From Pelomonas sp. CA6 (GTDB taxonomy: Bacteria; Pseudomonadota; Gammaproteobacteria; Burkholderiales; Burkholderiaceae_C): DNA of 64,000 nucleotides. Every line of letters starts with the position of its first letter. The first letter of the stretch is position 1. The notes beneath the pieces were generated by a model. It was not told the DNA's origin. It saw nothing but the letters and a program-made list of their open reading frames with translations, and ran no database searches. Position numbers and translations under genes: made by a program. The DNA is taken from assembly GCF_022549225.1 (NCBI RefSeq), contig NZ_JAKZFD010000009.1, positions 124,001-188,000 of the forward strand. Direction: 5' to 3'. This document shows, piece after piece, positions 62,736 through 64,000 of the stretch.

Positions 62736-64000
62736 TCAGACCTGGTCGATGCTGCGCCCGGTCAGGGCTTGCTGAATGCCGCGGTTCATGCGCGCGGCGG
62801 CAAAGGCCTCGGTGCCCTTGGCCAGCGCCTCGGTGGCGGCCTCGATGGCGTTGGCATCGCTGCCGGCCGCCGCTTCCACCATGCGATGGGCCAGCGCCGC
62901 GATATCGGCATGCTCGGCCTCCGACAGCAGGTCGCCGTCGGCCGCCAGCGCGCTCTGCGTGGCGAGCAGCATGCGCTCGGCCTCCACCTGGGCCTCGCGC
63001 AGCTTGCGAGCCTGCATATCGGACTCGGCGCTGTCGAAGCCTTCACGCAGCATGCCGGCGATCTGTTCGTCGGACAGCCCGTAGCTGGGCTTGACCTGAA
63101 CCGACGCCTGCACGCCGGAGCCCAGTTCCTGGGCCGACACGCTGAGCAGGCCGTCGGCGTCGACCTGGAAGCTGACGCGTATGCGCGCGGCCCCGGCGGC
63201 CATGGGCGGAATCCCACGCAGCTCGAAGCGCGCCAGCGAGCGGCACTCGCTGACCAACTCGCGTTCGCCCTGCAGCACATGCAGCGCCAGCGCGGTCTGG
63301 CCGTCCTTGAAGGTGGTGAAGTCCTGGGCGCGCGCCACCGGGATGGTGGCGTTGCGCTCGATGATGCGCTCGACCAAGCCGCCCATGGTCTCCAGCCCCA
63401 GCGACAGCGGGATCACGTCCAGCAGCAGGATCTCACCGTCGCTGTTATTGCCGGCCAGCAGGTTGGCCTGGATGGCGGCGCCCAGCGCGACCACTTCGTC
63501 CGGATTCAGATTGGTCAACACCTTGGCCGCGCCGTCGGGGCCGAAGTGATCGCCGATCGCGCGGCGTACGCAGGGCATGCGCGTGGAGCCGCCCACCATC
63601 ACGACCCCTTGCACGTCCTCGGGGCGCACCCGGGCATCGCGCAGCACGCGGCGCACCACGGCCAGGGTCCTCGCCACCAGGGGCTGGGTGAGCGTTTCGA
63701 ACTGGACGCGGCTGACCTCCAGGCTGAGTGCCCCGGTTGAAAGCTCGGCGCTCAGGGTGCTGCGGTCCGCGTCGGTCAGCGCCTCCTTGGCCCGGCGCGC
63801 GGCGACCAGCACGCGGCGCTTATCCTGGGCGCTGACCGCGATGAGCCCGGCCTGCGCCAGGGCCCAGTCGGCCAGCGCGCGGTCGAAGTCGTCGCCTCCC
63901 AACTGGGCATCGCCACCGGTGGAGACGACCTCGAACACACCGCGCGTCAGGCGCAGCAGCGAAATGTCGAAAGTGCCACCGCCCAGGTCATAGACGGCAT
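62736..64000 (-). CDS. hscA: Fe-S protein assembly chaperone HscA (N-terminus off the right edge)
   Basis: C-terminal 420 or so residues of an Hsp70-family chaperone specialised for IscU. The nucleotide-binding domain end is seen in [40 protein letters not shown] and [19 protein letters not shown]. The substrate-binding domain follows ([30 protein letters not shown]). It lacks the long C-terminal EEVD-like tail of DnaK, as expected for HscA. The start codon is beyond 64000. It is followed by fdx (19 bases). Confidence 0.95.
   Translation of the reverse strand, partial: AVYDLGGGTFDISLLRLTRGVFEVVSTGGDAQLGGDDFDRALADWALAQAGLIAVSAQDKRRVLVAARRAKEALTDADRSTLSAELSTGALSLEVSRVQFETLTQPLVARTLAVVRRVLRDARVRPEDVQGVVMVGGSTRMPCVRRAIGDHFGPDGAAKVLTNLNPDEVVALGAAIQANLLAGNNSDGEILLLDVIPLSLGLETMGGLVERIIERNATIPVARAQDFTTFKDGQTALALHVLQGERELVSECRSLARFELRGIPPMAAGAARIRVSFQVDADGLLSVSAQELGSGVQASVQVKPSYGLSDEQIAGMLREGFDSAESDMQARKLREAQVEAERMLLATQSALAADGDLLSEAEHADIAALAHRMVEAAAGSDANAIEAATEALAKGTEAFAAARMNRGIQQALTGRSIDQV

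Noticed and set aside
1-64000. Insertion sequences, prophage, CRISPR arrays, integron or attachment sites
   Set aside because: No transposase, integrase, Cas or phage gene and no direct-repeat array was found. Gene order and composition look like uninterrupted chromosome.

Overview
The window is 64 kb of compact, high-GC chromosome (third codon positions are almost all G or C). It looks like a Burkholderiales betaproteobacterium of the Roseateles/Rubrivivax/Leptothrix/Comamonadaceae type. The reasons are the order rpsO-pnp-quinone oxidoreductase-tpiA-secG-tRNA-Leu(GAG)-nuoA..N followed by DUF2818, NUDIX and DUF1178 genes, the ISC order hscA-fdx, and the DUF2069 and YihY genes. The genus is an inference. 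I see no insertion sequence, prophage, CRISPR array, rRNA or plasmid function. One tRNA gene is present.

Layout: 1-3340 (minus) holds a response regulator and a very large hybrid histidine kinase that runs off the left edge. 3341-5690 is an AT-rich promoter with two abutting perfect palindromes, then a translationally coupled glycosyltransferase and a propeller-type sugar-transfer protein. 5.7-13.2 kb carries an SDR oxidoreductase, the divergent metE/metR pair, a YbaL-type cation/proton antiporter and a patatin-like lipase. 13.2-15.8 kb is a small sulfur-oxidation module: fccA-fccB facing soxY-soxZ. 15.9-21.1 kb holds an AraC regulator with a VOC protein, a cysteine-poor Crp/Fnr regulator with duplicated boxes in front of it, a PlsC acyltransferase, NsrR and a nitronate monooxygenase. 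21.2-31.6 kb holds a TolB-propeller/amidohydrolase fusion, a MipA-like outer-membrane protein, the kbl-tdh threonine catabolism operon with its divergent XRE-cupin regulator, a YihY membrane protein, DUF2069 and a GlcD-type FAD oxidase. 31.6-38.1 kb holds an OmpR/QseC-type two-component system and an RND efflux pump.

38.3-64 kb is read almost entirely from the minus strand and is housekeeping. It starts at the right edge with hscA (partial), fdx, tsaD and an orphan periplasmic binding protein. Then come rpsO, pnp, a quinone oxidoreductase, tpiA, secG and tRNA-Leu. The complete 14-subunit complex I operon nuoABCDEFGHIJKLMN follows, with a DUF2818-NUDIX-DUF1178 tail. Two spacers inside the nuo operon (A-B and I-J) are unusually long and carry perfect hairpins.

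No single locus here is convincingly a new biological system. The items most worth a second look are cis-regulatory: the tandem palindromes at 3609-3638, the repeated TTG-N8-CAA boxes around the Crp/Fnr-nsrR-nitronate monooxygenase cluster, the paired ATCGAAC operators between kbl and its regulator, the long hairpin at the probable 5' end of the rpsO-pnp mRNA, and the hairpins in the nuo spacers. Two gene-level items also stand out: the two-core kinase and the tsaD-coupled orphan binding protein.
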